Source: Symsagittifera roscoffensis (taxonomy: Eukaryota; Xenacoelomorpha; Acoela; Convolutidae). From it: a stretch of DNA of 64,000 nucleotides. This document shows positions 35,401 through 49,931 of the stretch, one piece after another. Made by a program: the position numbers and the translations under genes. Numbering within the stretch: the first letter of the stretch is position 1; each line of letters opens with the position of its first letter. The notes under the pieces were generated by a model. The model ran no database searches. It saw only the letters and a list, made by a program, of their open reading frames with translations, and was not told the origin of the DNA. The stretch is from assembly GCF_963678635.1 (NCBI RefSeq), contig NC_087062.1:12446670-12510669 (forward strand), written 5' to 3'.

Positions 35401-38100
35401 TTCATGGTGTTTTGGATTATTTGAGCTGAGTTTGATAGAAGGTTTGTAAAGAGTTTCTTTGTTTGTTGAATCTTTCTTTATGAAGCTTTCAAGTCCAGTT
35501 TGCTGCACTCGAATTTTTTCTGAAATTTTTCCCATCATTTTTTTAATGTTTAGTCTTTGTTCAATTAAAGTGATGACAAATGTGCTTTTTTAAGCAATGT
35601 TGATAAGCACTGGGCTCTGATATTCATTTTTTTCCTATTTTCAGTGCTTTTTAAAGTTGAGGTTCTTCTAAGCTGATGAAATATTTGACAAATGTGCTGT
35701 AATGCATTGATGGTAAGAAGTGGGAGCTATTTTCATAGTGTTTTGGAATATTTGAGCTGAGTTTGATAGAAGGTTTGTGAAGAGTTTATTTTTGTTTGTT
35801 GAATCTTTCTTTATAATGCCTTCAAGTACAATTTGCTGCATTTTCGCCAACCACTAGAAAGTGTTCTGAAATTTTTCTCAACCTTTTTTTGATTTTAGTC
35901 TTCGTTTAATTGAATTGATGACAAATGTGCTTTTTGATGCAATGATGATAAGCACTGGGCTCTGATTTTCAACTTTTTTTGTGAATTTCAGTGCTTGTTT
36001 AAGTGGAGGTTTTTCTAAGTTGATGCGAATTTTGACAAATGAGCTTTGATTCAATGATAGTAAGTAGTGGAATCTGATTTCATAATGTATTGGAATGTTT
36101 GAGTTTTTTTTGAGTGAAAGTTTGTAATTTTTTTCGGTTGTTGATTTCTTGCCATAATAATACCGTCAAATGTACATTTTGTTACCATGACGACAATCAC
36201 TTAAGAGGATTATGAAAGTTCTCAGAAAACAGTTTTCGATGTTATTCTTTAGAAAATGTGATGAGAAATCTGCTTTTCTGATGCACTGAAATCTGATTTT
36301 GAAGTTTTATTTTTTCGTGAATTTTAATTCTTGTCATGGTGAAAATTTTATCAAGTTTAATCGATTTTTGAAAAATGTGGTTTGTTGCAATGATATCAAG
36401 GACTGGGATATGATTTCAGTTGTTTGTGAAGATGTGAGCTTAATTTGATGAAAGGTTTGTAGAGTTTAACCTCGTTTGATGATGCCTTGTCTTCATAATG
36501 ATGTCAATTGTAAATATTGTTGCAATGAAGACAATCGCTGGCAAGTGCAATGCTGTTAAGTGTAATTTTTGTTGCAATGAAGACAATCTCCTGAGTTTTT
36601 TGGTCAATATTTGAGCTGAGTTTGTAAGAAGGTTTGTAAGGAGTTTTTTTTTGTTGAATCTTTCTTTAGGTGCCTTCAAGTACAATTTCTACAATTTGCT
36701 GCATATTCGCCAACCACTAGAAAGTCTTCTGAAATTTTTCTCAGCAATTTTTCTTTGCATTTTTTTTATGCTAGTCTTTGTTCAACTGAATTGATGACAA
36801 AAGTGCATTTTGATGCAATAATGAGAAGCACTGGTACCTGATTTCATAATGTTTTGGAATATTTGGACTGAATTTGATAGAAGGTTTGCGAAGAGTTTGT
36901 TTGTTGAATTTTTTCTTATAATGCTTTCTCGTAAAATTTGCTGCATTGTCACCAACCACTAGAAAGTATTCTGATATTTCTTTCAACATTTTTTTGATGT
37001 TAGTCTTGGTTCAGTTACATTGATGACAAATGTGCTTTTTGATGCAATGATGATAAGCACTGGGCTCTGATTTTCAATTTTTTTGTGAATTTCAGTGCTT
37101 GTTCAAGTGGAGGTTTTTCTAAGTTGATGTGAATTTTGACAAATGAGCTTTAATTCAATGATAGTAAGTAGTGGGATCTGATTTCATAATATATTGGAAT
37201 GTTTGAGCTTTGTTTGAATTAAAGTTTAATTTTTTTTCGGTTGTTGATTTCTTGCCATAATAATACCGTCAAATGTTCATTTTGTTACCATGACAACAAT
37301 CACTTAAGAGGATTATGAAAGTTCTCAGAAAACAGTTTTCGATGTTATTCTTTAGAAAATGTGATGAGAAATCTGCTTTTCTGATGCACTGAAATCTGAT
37401 TTTGAAGTTTTATTTTTTCGTGAATTTTAATTCTTGTCATGGTGAAAATTTTATCAAGTTTAATCGATTTTTGAACTATGTGGTTTGTTGCAATGATATC
37501 AAGGACTGGGATATGATTTCAGTTGTTTGTAAAGATGTGAGCTTAATTTGATGAAAGGTTTGTAGAGTTTAACCTCGTTTGATGATGCCTTGTCTTCATA
37601 ATGATGTCAATTGTAAATATTGTTGCAATGAAGACAATCGCTGGCAAGTGCAATGCTGTTAAGTGTAATTTTTGTTGCAATGAAGACAATCTCCTGAGTT
37701 TTTTGGTCAATATTTTGAGCTGAGTTTGTAAGAAGGTTTGTAAGGAAGTTTTTGTTTGTTGAATCTTTCTTTAGGTGCCTTCAAGTACAATTTCTACAAT
37801 TTGCTGCATATTCGCCAACCACTAGAAAGTCTTCTGAAATTTTTCTTAGCAATTTTTCTTTGCATTTTTTTTATGCTAGTCTTTGTTCAACTGAATTGAT
37901 GACAAAAGTGCATTTTGATGCAATAATGAGAAGCACTGGTACCTGATTTCATAATGTTTTGGAATATTTGGACTGAATTTGATAGAAGGTTTGCGAAGAG
38001 TTTTTTGTTTGTTGAATTTTTTCTTATAATGCTTTCTCGTAAAATTTGCTGCTTTGTCACCAACCACTAGAAAGTATTCTGATATTTCTTTCAACATTTT
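29430..38100 (+). repeat. higher-order repeats of ~1.53, 3.3 and 3.6 kb
   Basis: Landmarks recur at 31331 and 32866 (1535 bp), 32511 and 34046 (1535 bp), 30875 and 34190 (3315 bp), and 34190 and 37752 (3562 bp). Copies are nearly identical, so this is one of the most recently homogenised parts of the array. A short C-type doublet (gttgcaatgaagacaatc twice, ~60 bp apart) marks one monomer in each unit. Confidence 0.9.
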
Positions 38101-41100
38101 TTTGATGTTAGTCTTGGTTCAGTTACATTGATGACAAATGTGCTTTTTGATGCAATGATGATATATGCACTGGGCTCTGATTTGCATTTTTTTTGAATTT
38201 CAGTGCTTGTTAAAGTTGAGGTTCTGCTAAGCTGATGAGTTTTCTGACAACTGTGCTGTGATGCAATGATGATAAACACTGGGCTCCGATTTTCAATTTT
38301 TTGGTCACTATTTGAGCTCAGGTTGATAGAAGATTTGTGAGGACTTTTTGTTTGTTGATTCTTTTTTATAATGCCTCTAAGTGTACAATTTGCTGCATTG
38401 TTGCGAACCACCGGAAGGGGTTTTAAACATTTTCATAAGATTTTTCTCGATGTTATTTTTAGTTGAATTAAAAATGGTGACAAATGCGCATTGGGCTCTT
38501 ATATTCATTTTTTTTAAAGTTTCAGTGCTTTGAGGTTCTTCTTAGCTGATGAGATATTGGACAAATGTGCTGTGATGCATTGATGGTAAGCAGTGGGAGC
38601 TATTTTCATAGTGTTTTGGAATATTTGAGCTGAGTTTGATAGGTTTGTAAAGAGTTTCTTTGTTTGTTGAATCTTTCTTTATGAAGCTTTCAAGTACAGT
38701 TTGCTGCACTAGAACTTTTTCTGAAATTTTGCCCAACATTTTTTTATGTTAGTCTTTGTTCAATTAAAGTGATGACAAATGTGCTTTTTGATGCAATGTT
38801 GATAAGCACTGGGCTCTGATATTCATTTTTTCTAATTTCAGTGCTTTTTAAATTTGAGGTTCTTCTAAGCTGATGAAATATTTGACAAATGTGCTGTAAT
38901 GCATTGATGGTAAGCAGTGGGAGCTATTTTCATAGTGTTTTGGAATATTTGAGCTGAGTTTGATAGAAGGTTTGTGAAGAGTTTATTTTTGTTTGTTGAA
39001 TCTTTCTTTATAATGCCTTCAAGTACTATTTGCTGCATTTTCGCCAACCACTAGAAAATCTTCTGAAATTTTCCTCGGCATCTTTTTTGATGTCAGTCTT
39101 CGTTTAATTGAATTGATGACAAATGTGCTTTTGATGCAATGATGATAAGCACTGGGCTATGATTTTCAATTTTTTTTTGTGAATTTCAGTGCTTGTTCAA
39201 GTGGAGGTTTTTCTAAGTTGATGTGAATTTTGACAAATGAGCTTTAATTCAATGATAGTAAGTAGTGGGATCTGATTTCATAATATATTGGAATGTTTGA
39301 GCTTTGTTTGAATTAAAGTTTAATTTTTTTTCGGTTGTTGATTTCTTGCCATAATAATACCGTCAAATGTTCATTTTGTTACCATGACGACAATCACTGA
39401 AGAGGATTATGAAAGTTCTCAGAAAATAGTTTTCGATGTTTTTCTTTAAAAAATGTGATGAGAAATGTGCTTTTCTGATGCAATGATATCTGATTTTGAA
39501 GTTTTTTTCGTGATTTTTATTTCCTGTCATGGTGAAAGTTTTGTCAAGTTTAATCGATTTTGGAAAAATGTGGTTTGTTGCAAGGATATCAAGGACTGGG
39601 ATATGATTTCAGTTGTTTGTGAAGATGTGAGCTTAATTTGATGAAAGGTTTGTAGAGTTTTATCTCATTTGATGATGCCTTGTCTTCATAATGATGTCAA
39701 GTGTACATATTGTTGCAATGACGACAATCGCTGGCAAGTGTAATGCTGTTAAGTGTAATTTTTGTTGCAATGAAGACAATCTCTTGAGTTTTTTGGTCAA
39801 TATTTGAGCTGAGTTTGTTAGAAGGTTTGTAAAGAGTTTTTTGTTTGTTGAATCTTTCATTAGGTGCCTTCAAGTACAATTTCTACAATTTGCTGCATAT
39901 TCGCCAACCACTAGAAAGTCTTCTGAAATTTCTTCAACAATTTTTTGATGTTAGTCTTAGTTCAATTCAAGTGATGACAAATGTGCTTTTTGATGCAATG
40001 ATGACAAGCACTGGGCTCTGATTTTCATTTTTTTTTAAAATTTCAGTGCTTGTTAAAGTTGAGGTTCTTCTAAGCTGATGAGTTTTCTGATAAATGCGCT
40101 GTGATGCAATGATGGTAGCCAGTGGGATCTATTGTCATAATCTTTTGGAATGTTTGAGGTTTGTTTGATTGAAGTTGTGCTAAATTTTTGTACATTTTTT
40201 TTCTTGTCATTATAAGGCCGTCAAGTGTACATATTTTGCCATGAAGATAATGTTTTTGATGTTATTTTTTTTTGTGTTTTTGATGTAGCATTTTTTTGAT
40301 GTTATTTTTTTAAATGAAAGTGATGACAAATGTGCTTTTTGATGCAATGGTGATAAACACTGGGCTCCGATTTTCGAATTTTGGTCAATATTTGAGCTCA
40401 GGTTAATAGACGATTTGTGAGGACTTTTTGTTGTGTTGAGTCTTTTTAATAATGCGTTTATGGGTAGAATTTGCTGCATTGTCGTCAGTCACTGGAAGGG
40501 ATTTTGAAAATTTTCATAAGGTTTTTCTCGATGTTAATCTTACTTGAATTATAAATACTTTTTGATGCAATGATGCTAAGCACTGGGCTCTGATTTTCAA
40601 TTTTTTTTTTTAATTTTCAGTGCTTGTTAAAGTTGAGATTCTTCTAAGCTGATGAGATTTTTGACAAATGGGCTGTGATGCAATGGTGGTTACCAGTATG
40701 ATCTAGTGTCATAGTGTTTTAGATATTTGAGCTTTGTTTGATTGTAGGTTTGTTAAGTTTTTTTAGTTTGTTTGTTTATTTCTTGTCATTATAATGCCGT
40801 CAAGTGAACATATTTTGCCATGAAGATAAATGCTGAAGAGGATTCTAAACGGTGGTCTCCTAAGCATTTCTGGATATAATGTTAATGAAAGTGATGACAA
40901 ATGTGCTTTTTGATGCAATGGTGATAAACACTGGGCTCCGATTTTCGAATTTTGGTCAATATTTGAGCTCAGATTGATAGAAAATTTGTGAGAATTTTTT
41001 GTTTTGTTGAGTCTTTTTTTATAATGCCTTTAAGTGTACAATTTGCTGCCTTGTCGTCAACCACTTGAAGGGGTTTTGAAAATTCTCATAAGGTTTTTCT

Positions 41101-44049
41101 CGATGTTAATCTTAGTTGAATTAAAAATACTTTTTGATGCAATGATGCTAAGCACTGGGCTCTGATTTTCATTTTTTTTTAATTTCAGTGCTTTTTAAAG
41201 TGTAGGTTCTACTATGCTGATGATTTTTTGACAAATGAGCTGTTATGCAATGATGGTAAGCAGTGGGAGCTATTTTCATAATGTTTTGGAACATTTGAGC
41301 TGAGTTTGTTAGGTTTGTGAAGAGTTTTTGATTGTTGAATCTTTTTTTATAATGCCTTAAAGTACACTGTGCTGCATTATCGCCAACCACTAGAAAGTTT
41401 TTTGAAATTTTGATCATCATTTTTCTGATGTTAGTCTTTGATCAATTAAAGTAATGACAGATGTGCTTTTTGATGCAATGATGAGAAGCACTGGGCTCTG
41501 AGTTTCATTTTAAAATTTCAGTGCTTGCTAAAGTTGAGGTTCTCCTAAGCTGATGAGATTTTTGACAAATGTGCTGTGATGCAATGTTGGTAAGCAGTGG
41601 GGTCTAGTTTCATAGTGTTTTGGAATTTTTGAGCTTTGTTTGATTGAAGGTTTGTTAAGTTTTTTTTCGTTTGTTCATTTCTTGTCATTATAATGCTGTC
41701 AAGTGTACATATTTTGCCATGAAGATAACTGCTGAAGAGGATTCTGAACGGTGGTCTCCTTAGTATTTTTTGATGTTATTTTTTTTTTGATGAAAGTGAT
41801 GACAAATGTGCTTTTTGATGCAATGGTGTTAAACACTGGGCTCCGATTTTCAAATTTTTGGTCAATATTTGAGCTCAGATTGATAGAAAATTTGTGAGAA
41901 TTTTTTGTTTTGTTAAGTCTTTTTTAATAATGCCTTTAAGTGTACAATTTGCTGCCTTGTCGTCAACCACTTGAAGGGGTTTTGAAAATTCTCATAAGGT
42001 TTTTCTCGATGTTAATCTTAGTTGAATTAAAAATACTTTTTGATGCAATGATGCTAAGCACTGGGCTCTGATTTTTATTTTTTTTTCAAGTTTCAGCGCT
42101 TGTTAAAGTGTAGGTTCTACTATGCTGATGACTTTTTGACAAATGAACTGTGATGCAATGATGGTAAGCAGTGGGAGCTATTTTCATAATGTTTTGGAAC
42201 AAGCGAGCTGAGTTTGTTAGGTTTGTGAAGAGTTTTTTTTATTGTTGAATCTTTCTTTATAATGCCTTAAAGTACACTGTGCTGCATTATCGCCAACCAC
42301 TAGAAAGTTTTTTGAAATTTTGATTATCATTTTTTTGATGCTAGTCTTTGATCAATTAAAGTGATGACAAATGTGCTTTTTGATGCAATGATGAAAAGCA
42401 CTGGGCTCTGATTTTCATTTTTGTTTGTGAATTTCAGTGCTTTTATAGTGGAGGCTCTTCTAAGCTGATAAGCATTCTAACAAATGAGCTCTGATGCAAT
42501 GATGGTAAGCAGTGGGATCTGATTTCATAATGTTTTGGAAAGTTTGAGCTTTGTTTGTTTGATGGATGGTTTGTGAAGTTTTTTTTTCGTTTGTTGATCC
42601 CTTGTCATTATAATGATGTCAAGTTTACATTTTGTTACAATGTCGACAATCGCTGGCAAGTTTTATTATGTCAAGTGTAGTTTTTGTTGCAATGACGACA
42701 ATCGCCTAGGTTTCTTGGTCAATATTTGTTCTGAGTTTGATAGAAGGTTTGTAAAGAGTTTTTATTTTTGTTGAATTTTTCTTTATAACGCCTCCAAGTA
42801 CAATTTGCTGCATTTTCGCCAACCACTAGAAAGTCTTCTGAAATTTCTTTCAACAGTATTTTGATGTTAGTCTTGGTTCAATTAAAGTGATGACAAATGT
42901 GCTTTTTGATGCAATGATGATAAGCACTGGGCTCCGATTTTCATTTTTTTAAAAAATTTCAGTGCTTGTTAAAGTTGAGATTTTTCTAAGTTGATGAGAT
43001 TTTTGACAAATGTGCTGTGATGCAATGGTGGTTACCAGTATGATCTAGTGTCAAAGTGTTTTGGAATGTTTGAGAATGTTTGGGAAAGTCTTCTGAAATG
43101 TTTTTCAACAATTTTTTCGGTACTAGTCTTTGTTCAATTAAATTGTTGACAAATGTGCTTTTTGATGCAATGATGATAAGCACTTGGCTCTGAGTTTTTT
43201 TTGTAAATTTCAGTGCTTGTTAAAGTGTAGGTTCTACTATGCTGATGATTTTTTGACAAATGAGCTGTGATGTAATGATGGTAAGCAGTGGGAGCTATTT
43301 TCATAATGTTTTGGAACATTTGAGCTGAGTTTGTTAGGTTTGTGAAAAGTTTTTTTTTGTTGAATCTTTTTATAATGCCTTAAATTACACTGTGCTGCAT
43401 TATCGCCAACCACTTGAAAGTTTTTTGAAATTTTGATCATCATTTTCTTGATGCTAGTCTTTGATCAATTGAAGTGATGACAAATGTGCTTTTTGATGCA
43501 ATGATGATAAGCTGTGGGCTCTGATTTTCCTTTTTTTTAAATTTTCAGTGCTTGTTAAAGTTGAGATTCTTCTAAGCTGATGATATTTTTGACAAATGGG
43601 CTGTGATGCAATGGTGGTTATCAGTATGATCTAGTGTCATAGTGTTTTGGAATGTTTGAGCTTTGTTTGATTGAAGGTTTGTTAAGTTTTTTTTCGTTTG
43701 TTCATTTCTTGTCATTATAATGCCGTCAAGTGTACATATTTTGCCATGAAGATAATTGCTGAAGAGGATTTTAAACGGTGGTCTCCTCAGCATTTCTTGA
43801 TATAATGTTAATGAAAGTGATGATAAATGTGCTTTTTGATGCAATGATGATAAGCACTGGGCTCTGAGTTTCATTTTAAAGTTTCAGTGCTTGCTAAAGT
43901 TGAGGTTCTCCTAAGCTGATGAGATTTTTGACAAATGTGCTGTGATGCAATGTTGGTAAGCAGTGGGGTCTAGTTTCATAGTGTTTTGGAATGTTTGAGC
44001 TTTGTTTGATTGAAGGTTTGTTAAGTTTTTTTTCGTTTGTTCATTTCTT

Positions 44050-47000
44050 GTCATTATTATGCTATCAAGTGTACATGTTTTGACATAACGAAAATTGCTG
44101 AAGAGAATTTTGAAGGTTCTTCTAATGATTTTTTTGATATTATTTTTATGAAAGTGATGACAAATGTGCTTTTTGATGCAATGATGATAAGCACTGGGCA
44201 CTGATTTTCAATTTTTGGGTCAATAGTTGAGCTGAGTTTGATAGAAGGTTTGTAAAGAGTTTTTTTTGTTGAATCGTTCTTTATAAAGCCTTCAAGTACA
44301 ATTCGCTGCGTTTTCGCCAACCACTAGAAAGTCTTCTGAAATTTTTTTCAAGAATTTTTCTATGTTAGTCTTGGTTCAATTAAAGTGATGACAAATATGC
44401 TTTTTGATGCTATGATGATAAGCACTGGGCTCTGATTTTCAATTTTTGGGTCAATGTTTGAGCTGAGTTTGATAGAAGGTTTGTAAAGAGTTTTTTTTTG
44501 TTTGTTGAATCTTTCTTGATAATGCCTTCAAGTACAGTTTGCTGCATTTTCGCCAACCATTAGAAAGTCTTCTGAAATTTTTCCCCACACTTTTTTTGAT
44601 GTTAGTCTTTCAATTGAATTGAAGACAAATGTGCTTTTTGATGCAATGATGAGAAGCACTGGGCTCTGATTTTCAGTTTTGTGTGTGAATTTCAGTGCTT
44701 TTTATAGCGGAGGTTCTTCTAAGCTGATGAGAATTTTCGAAAATGAGCTCTGATGCAATGATGATAAACAGTGGGATCTGATTTCATAATGTTTTGGAAT
44801 GTTAGAGCTTTGTTGATGGATGGTTTGTGAAGAGTTTTTCTTTTGTTGATTCTTTGTCATTATAATGCCGTCAATTGTACATCTTTTGCCATTACGACGA
44901 TCGCTGATGAGGTTTCTGAAACTTCTTCTAATGATTTTTTTGATAGTATTTTTTATGAAAGTGATGACAAATGTGCTTTTTGATGCAATGATGATAAGCA
45001 CTGGGCTCTGATTTTGAATTTTTTTTATGTTTCAGTGCTTGTGTTGATTCTTTGTCATTATAATGCCGTCAATTGTGCATGTTTTGCCATTACGAGAATC
45101 GCTGATGAGGATTCTGAAACTTCTTCTAATGATCTTTTTGATAGTTTTTTTATGAAAGTGATGACAAATGTGCTTTTTGATGCAATGATGATAAGCACTG
45201 GGCTCTGATTTTGAATTCTTATATGTTTCAGTGCTTGTTAAAGTGGAGGTTCTTCTAAGCTGATAAGAGGTTTGACAACTGAGCTGTGATGAAATAATTG
45301 TAAGCAGTGGGATCTAATTTGATAGTGTTTTGGTAATTTTGAGCTTTGTTCAATGGAAGGTTTGTAAAGTTTTTTTCGTTTGTTGATTCTTTGTCATTAA
45401 AATGCTGTCAAGTGTGCATGTTTTGACATAACGAAAATTGCTGAAGAGAATTCTGAAGGTTCTTCTAATTATTTTTTTGATATTATTTTTATGAAAGTGA
45501 TGACAAATGTGCTTTTTGATGCAATGATGATAAGCACTGGGCACTGATTTTCAATTTTTGGGTCAATAGTTGAGCTGAGTTTGATAGAAGGTTTGTAAAG
45601 AGTTTTTTTTGTTGAATCGTTCTTTATAAAGCCTTCAAGTACAATTCGCTGCGTTTTCGCCAACCACTAGAAAGTCTTCTGAAATTTTTTTCAAGAATTT
45701 TTTTATGTTAGTCTTGGTTCAATTAAAGTGATGACAAATATGCTTTTTGATGCTATGATGATAAGCACTGGGCTCTGATTTTCAATTTTTGGGTCAATGT
45801 TTGAGCTGAGTTTGATAGAAGGTTTGTAAAGAGTTTTTTTTTGTTTGTTGAATCTTTCTTGATAATGCCTTCAAGTACAGTTTGCTGCATTTTCGCCAAC
45901 CATTAGAAAGTCTTCTGAAATTTTTCCCCACACTTTTTTTGATGTTAGTCTTTCAATTGAATTGAAGACAAATGTGCTTTTTGATGCAATGATGAGAAGC
46001 ACTGGGCTCTGATTTTCAGTTTTGTGTGTGAATTTCAGTGCTTTTTATAGCGGAGGTTCTTCTAAGCTGATGAGAATTTTCGAAAATGAGCTCTGATGCA
46101 ATGATGATAAACAGTGGGATCTGATTTCATAATGTTTTGGAATGTTAGAGCTTTGTTGATGGATGGTTTGTGAAGAGTTTTTCTTTTGTTGATTCTTTGT
46201 CATTATAATGCCGTCAATTGTACATCTTTTGCCATTACGACGATCGCTGATGAGGATTCTGAAACTTCTTCTAATGATTTTTTTGATAGTATTTTTTATG
46301 AAAGTGATGACAAATGTGCTTTTTGATGCAATGATGATAAGCACTGGGCTCTGATTTTGAATTTTTTTTATGTTTCAGTGCTTGTGTTGATTCTTTGTCA
46401 TTATAATGCCGTCAATTGTGCATGTTTTGCCATTACGAGAATCGCTGATGAGGATTCTGAAACTTCTTCTAATGATCTTTTTGATAGTTTTTTTATGAAA
46501 GTGATGACAAATGTGCTTTTTGATGCAATGATGATAAGCACTGGGCTCTGATTTTGAATTCTTATATGTTTCAGTGCTTGTTAAAGTGGAGGTTCTTCTA
46601 AGCTGATAAGAGGTTTGACAACTGAGCTGTGATGAAATAATTGTAAGCAGTGGGATCTAATTTGATAGTGTTTTGGTAATTTTGAGCTTTGTTCAATGGA
46701 AGGTTTGTAAAGTTTTTTTTCGTTTGTTGATTCTTTGTCATTAAAATGCTGTCAAGTGTGCATGTTTTGACATAACGAAAATTGCTGAAGAGAATTCTGA
46801 AGGTTCTTCTTATGATTTTTTTTGATATTATTTTTATGAAAGTGATGACAAATGTGCTTTTTGATGCAATGATGATAAGCACTGGGCACTGATTTTCAAT
46901 TTTTGGGTCAATAGTTGAGCTGAGTTTGATAGAAGGTTTGTAAAGAGTTTTTTTTGTTGAATCGTTCTTTATAAAGCCTTCAAGTACAATTCGCTGCGTT

Positions 47001-47050
47001 TTCGCCAACCACTAGAATTTCTTCTGAAATTTTTCTCAACAATTTTTTGA
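44050..47050 (+). repeat. higher-order repeat, ~1.34 kb x 2.2
   Basis: Landmarks recur at 44702 and 46045, and at 45014 and 46357 (both 1343 bp), with a third partial start near 46700. The translated shadows are identical over 64 codons, so divergence is very low. Confidence 0.93.
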
Positions 47051-48430
47051 TGTTAGTCTTTGTTCAATTGAATTGATGACAAATGTGCTTTTTGAAGCAA
47101 TGATGAGAAGCACTGGGCTCTGACTTTCATTTTTGTTTGTGAATTTCAGTGCTTTTTATAATGGAGGTTCTTTTAAGCTGATGAGAGTTTTCGCAAACGA
47201 GCTCTGATTCAATGATGGTAAGCAGTGGGATCTGATTTCATAATGTTTTGGAATGTTTGAGCTTTGTTTGATGGATGGTTTGTGAAGAGTTTTTCTTTTG
47301 TTGATTCTTTGTCTTTATAATGCCGTCAATTGTACATGCTTTGCCAATACGACAATCGCTGAAGAGGATTCTGAAAGTTCTTCTAGTGATTTTTTGATAG
47401 TCTTTTTTATGAAAGTGATGACAAATGTGCTTTCTGATGCAATGATGATAAGCACTGGGCTCTGATTTTCAATTTTTATGTTTCAGTGCTTGTTGAAGTG
47501 GAGGTTCTTCTAAGCTGATAAGAGGTTTGACAACTGAGCTGTGATGAAATAATTGTAAGCAGTGGGATCTAATTTGATAGTGTTTTGGTAATTTTGAGCT
47601 TTGTTCAATGGAAGGTTTGTAAAGTTTTTTTCGTTTGTTGATTCTTTGTCATTAAAATGCTGTCAAGTGTGCATGTTTTGACATAACGAAAATTGCTGAA
47701 GAGAATTCTAAAGGTTCTTCTAATTATTTTTTTGATATTATTTTTATGAAAGTGATGACAAATGTGCTTTTTGATGCAATGATGATAAGCACTGGGCACT
47801 GATTTTCAATTTTTGGGTCAATAGTTGAGCTGAGTTTGATAGAAGGTTTCTAAAGAGTTTTTTTTGTTGAATCGTTCTTATAAAGCCTTCAAGTACAATT
47901 CGCTGCGTTTTCGCCTACCACTAGAATTTCTTCTGAAATTTTTCTCAACAATTTTTTGATGTTAGTCTTTGTTCAATTGAATTGATGACAAATGTGCTTT
48001 TTGAAGCAACGATGAGAAGCACTGGGCTCTGACTTTCATTTTTGTTTGTGAATTTCAGCGCTTTTTATAGTGGAGGTTCTTTGAAGCTGATGAGAATTTT
48101 CGCAAAAGAGCTCTGATGCAATGATGGTAAGCAGTGGGATCTGATTTCATAATGTTTTGGAATGTTTGAGCTTTGTTTGATGGATGGTTTGTGAAGAGTT
48201 TTTCTTTTGTTGATTCTTTGTCTTTATAATGCCGTCAATTGTACATGCTTTGCCAATACGACAATCGCTGAAGAGGATTCTGAAAGTTCTTCTAATGATT
48301 TTTTGATAGTCTTTTTTATGAAAGTGATGACAAATGTGCTTTCTGATGCAATGATGATAAGCACTGGGCTCTGATTTTCAATTTTTATGTTTCAGTGCTT
48401 GTTGAAGTGGAGGTTCTTCTAAGCTGATTA
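47050..48430 (+). repeat. higher-order repeat, ~0.91 kb
   Basis: The block beginning aattttttgatgttagtctttg at 47041 recurs at 47950, about 909 bp on, followed by the same gaagcaa...gagaagcactgggctctgac variant and then the same tail. Confidence 0.85.
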
Positions 48431-49884
48431 GAGGTTTGGCAATTGAGCGGTGATGAAATGATTGTAAGCAGTGGATCTAATTTGATAATGTTTTGTAAAT
48501 TTTGAGCCTTGTTTGATGGAAGGTTTGTAAAGAGTTTTTCTTTCGTTTCTTCCTTGTCATAATAATGCTGTCAAGTGTACATACTTTGCCATGACGACAA
48601 TGACCGAAGAGGATTCTGAAATTTGTTTTTTTGATAAATTTTTTCAATAAAATTGATAACAAATGTGCTTATTGATGCAATGATGATAAGCACTGGGCAC
48701 TGATTTTCAATTTTTGGGTCAGTATTTGAGCTGAGTTTGATAGAAGGTTTGTAAAGAGTTTTTTTTGTTGGTTAAATCTTTCTTTATAGTGCTTTCAAGT
48801 ACATTGCTGCATTTTCGCCAACCATTAGAAAGTCTTCTGAAATTTTTCCCAACACTTTTTTTGATTTTATTCTTTCAATAGAATTGATGACAAATGTGCT
48901 TTTAGATGCAATGATGAGAAGCACTGGGCTCTGATATTCCTTTTTGTTTGTGATTTTCAGTGCTTTTTATAGCGGAGGTTCTTTTAAGCTGATAAGAGTT
49001 TTCATAAATAAGCTCTGATGCAATGATGTAAGCGGTGGGGTCTGATTTCATAATGTTTTGGAATGTTTGAGCTTTGCTTGATGGACGGTTTGTAAAGAGT
49101 TTTTCTTTTTTTGATTCTTTTTCATTAAAATGCCGTCAAGTGTACATGTTTTGTCATTACGAGAATTGCTGAAGAGGATTCTGAAAGTTCTTCTAATGGT
49201 TTTTTGGTTTTATTTTTATGAAAGTGATGACAAATGTGCTTTTCGATGCAATGATGATAAGCACTGGGCTCTGATTTTCAATTATGTTGTTTCACTGCTT
49301 GTTGAAGTGGAGCTTCTTCTAAGTTTGACACTTGAGCTGTGATGAAATGATTTTAAGCATTGGGATCTAATTTGATAATGTTTTGGAATTATTGAGCTTT
49401 GTTTCATGGAAGGTTTGTAAAGAGTTTTTCGTTTTTTCCTTGTCATTATAATGCCGTCAAATGTACATATTTTGCCATGACGACAATTCCCAAAGAAGAT
49501 TCTGAAAGTTCTCCTAAAGATTTTTTTGACGTTATTTTATAAAATGAAAGTGATGACAAATGTGCTTTTTGATGCAATGATGATAAACACTGGGCTCCGA
49601 TTTTCAATTTTTTGTCAATATTTGAGATCAGGTTGATAGAAGATTTGTGAAGACTTTTTGTTTGTCGAGTCTTTTTTTTATAATGCCATCAAGTGTACAA
49701 TTTGCTGCATTGTCGTCAACCACTGGAAGGGATTTTGAAAATTTTCATAAGGTTTTTCTCGATGTTAATCTTAGTTGAATTAAAAATGCTTTTTGATGCA
49801 ATGATGATAAGCACTGGGCTCTGATTTGCATTTTTTTAAATAAATTTCCGTGCTTGTTAAAGTGTAGGTTCTAGTATGCTGATG

Positions 49885-49931
49885 AACGAATGTGCTGTTT
49901 AACGAATGTGCTGTTTAACGAATGTGCTGTG
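49885..49931 (+). repeat. 16-bp micro-tandem, 3 copies, inside a monomer
   Basis: aacgaatgtgctgttt occurs at 49885, 49901 and (last bases changed) 49917. It is a local slippage product of the B-subunit start. Confidence 0.95.
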
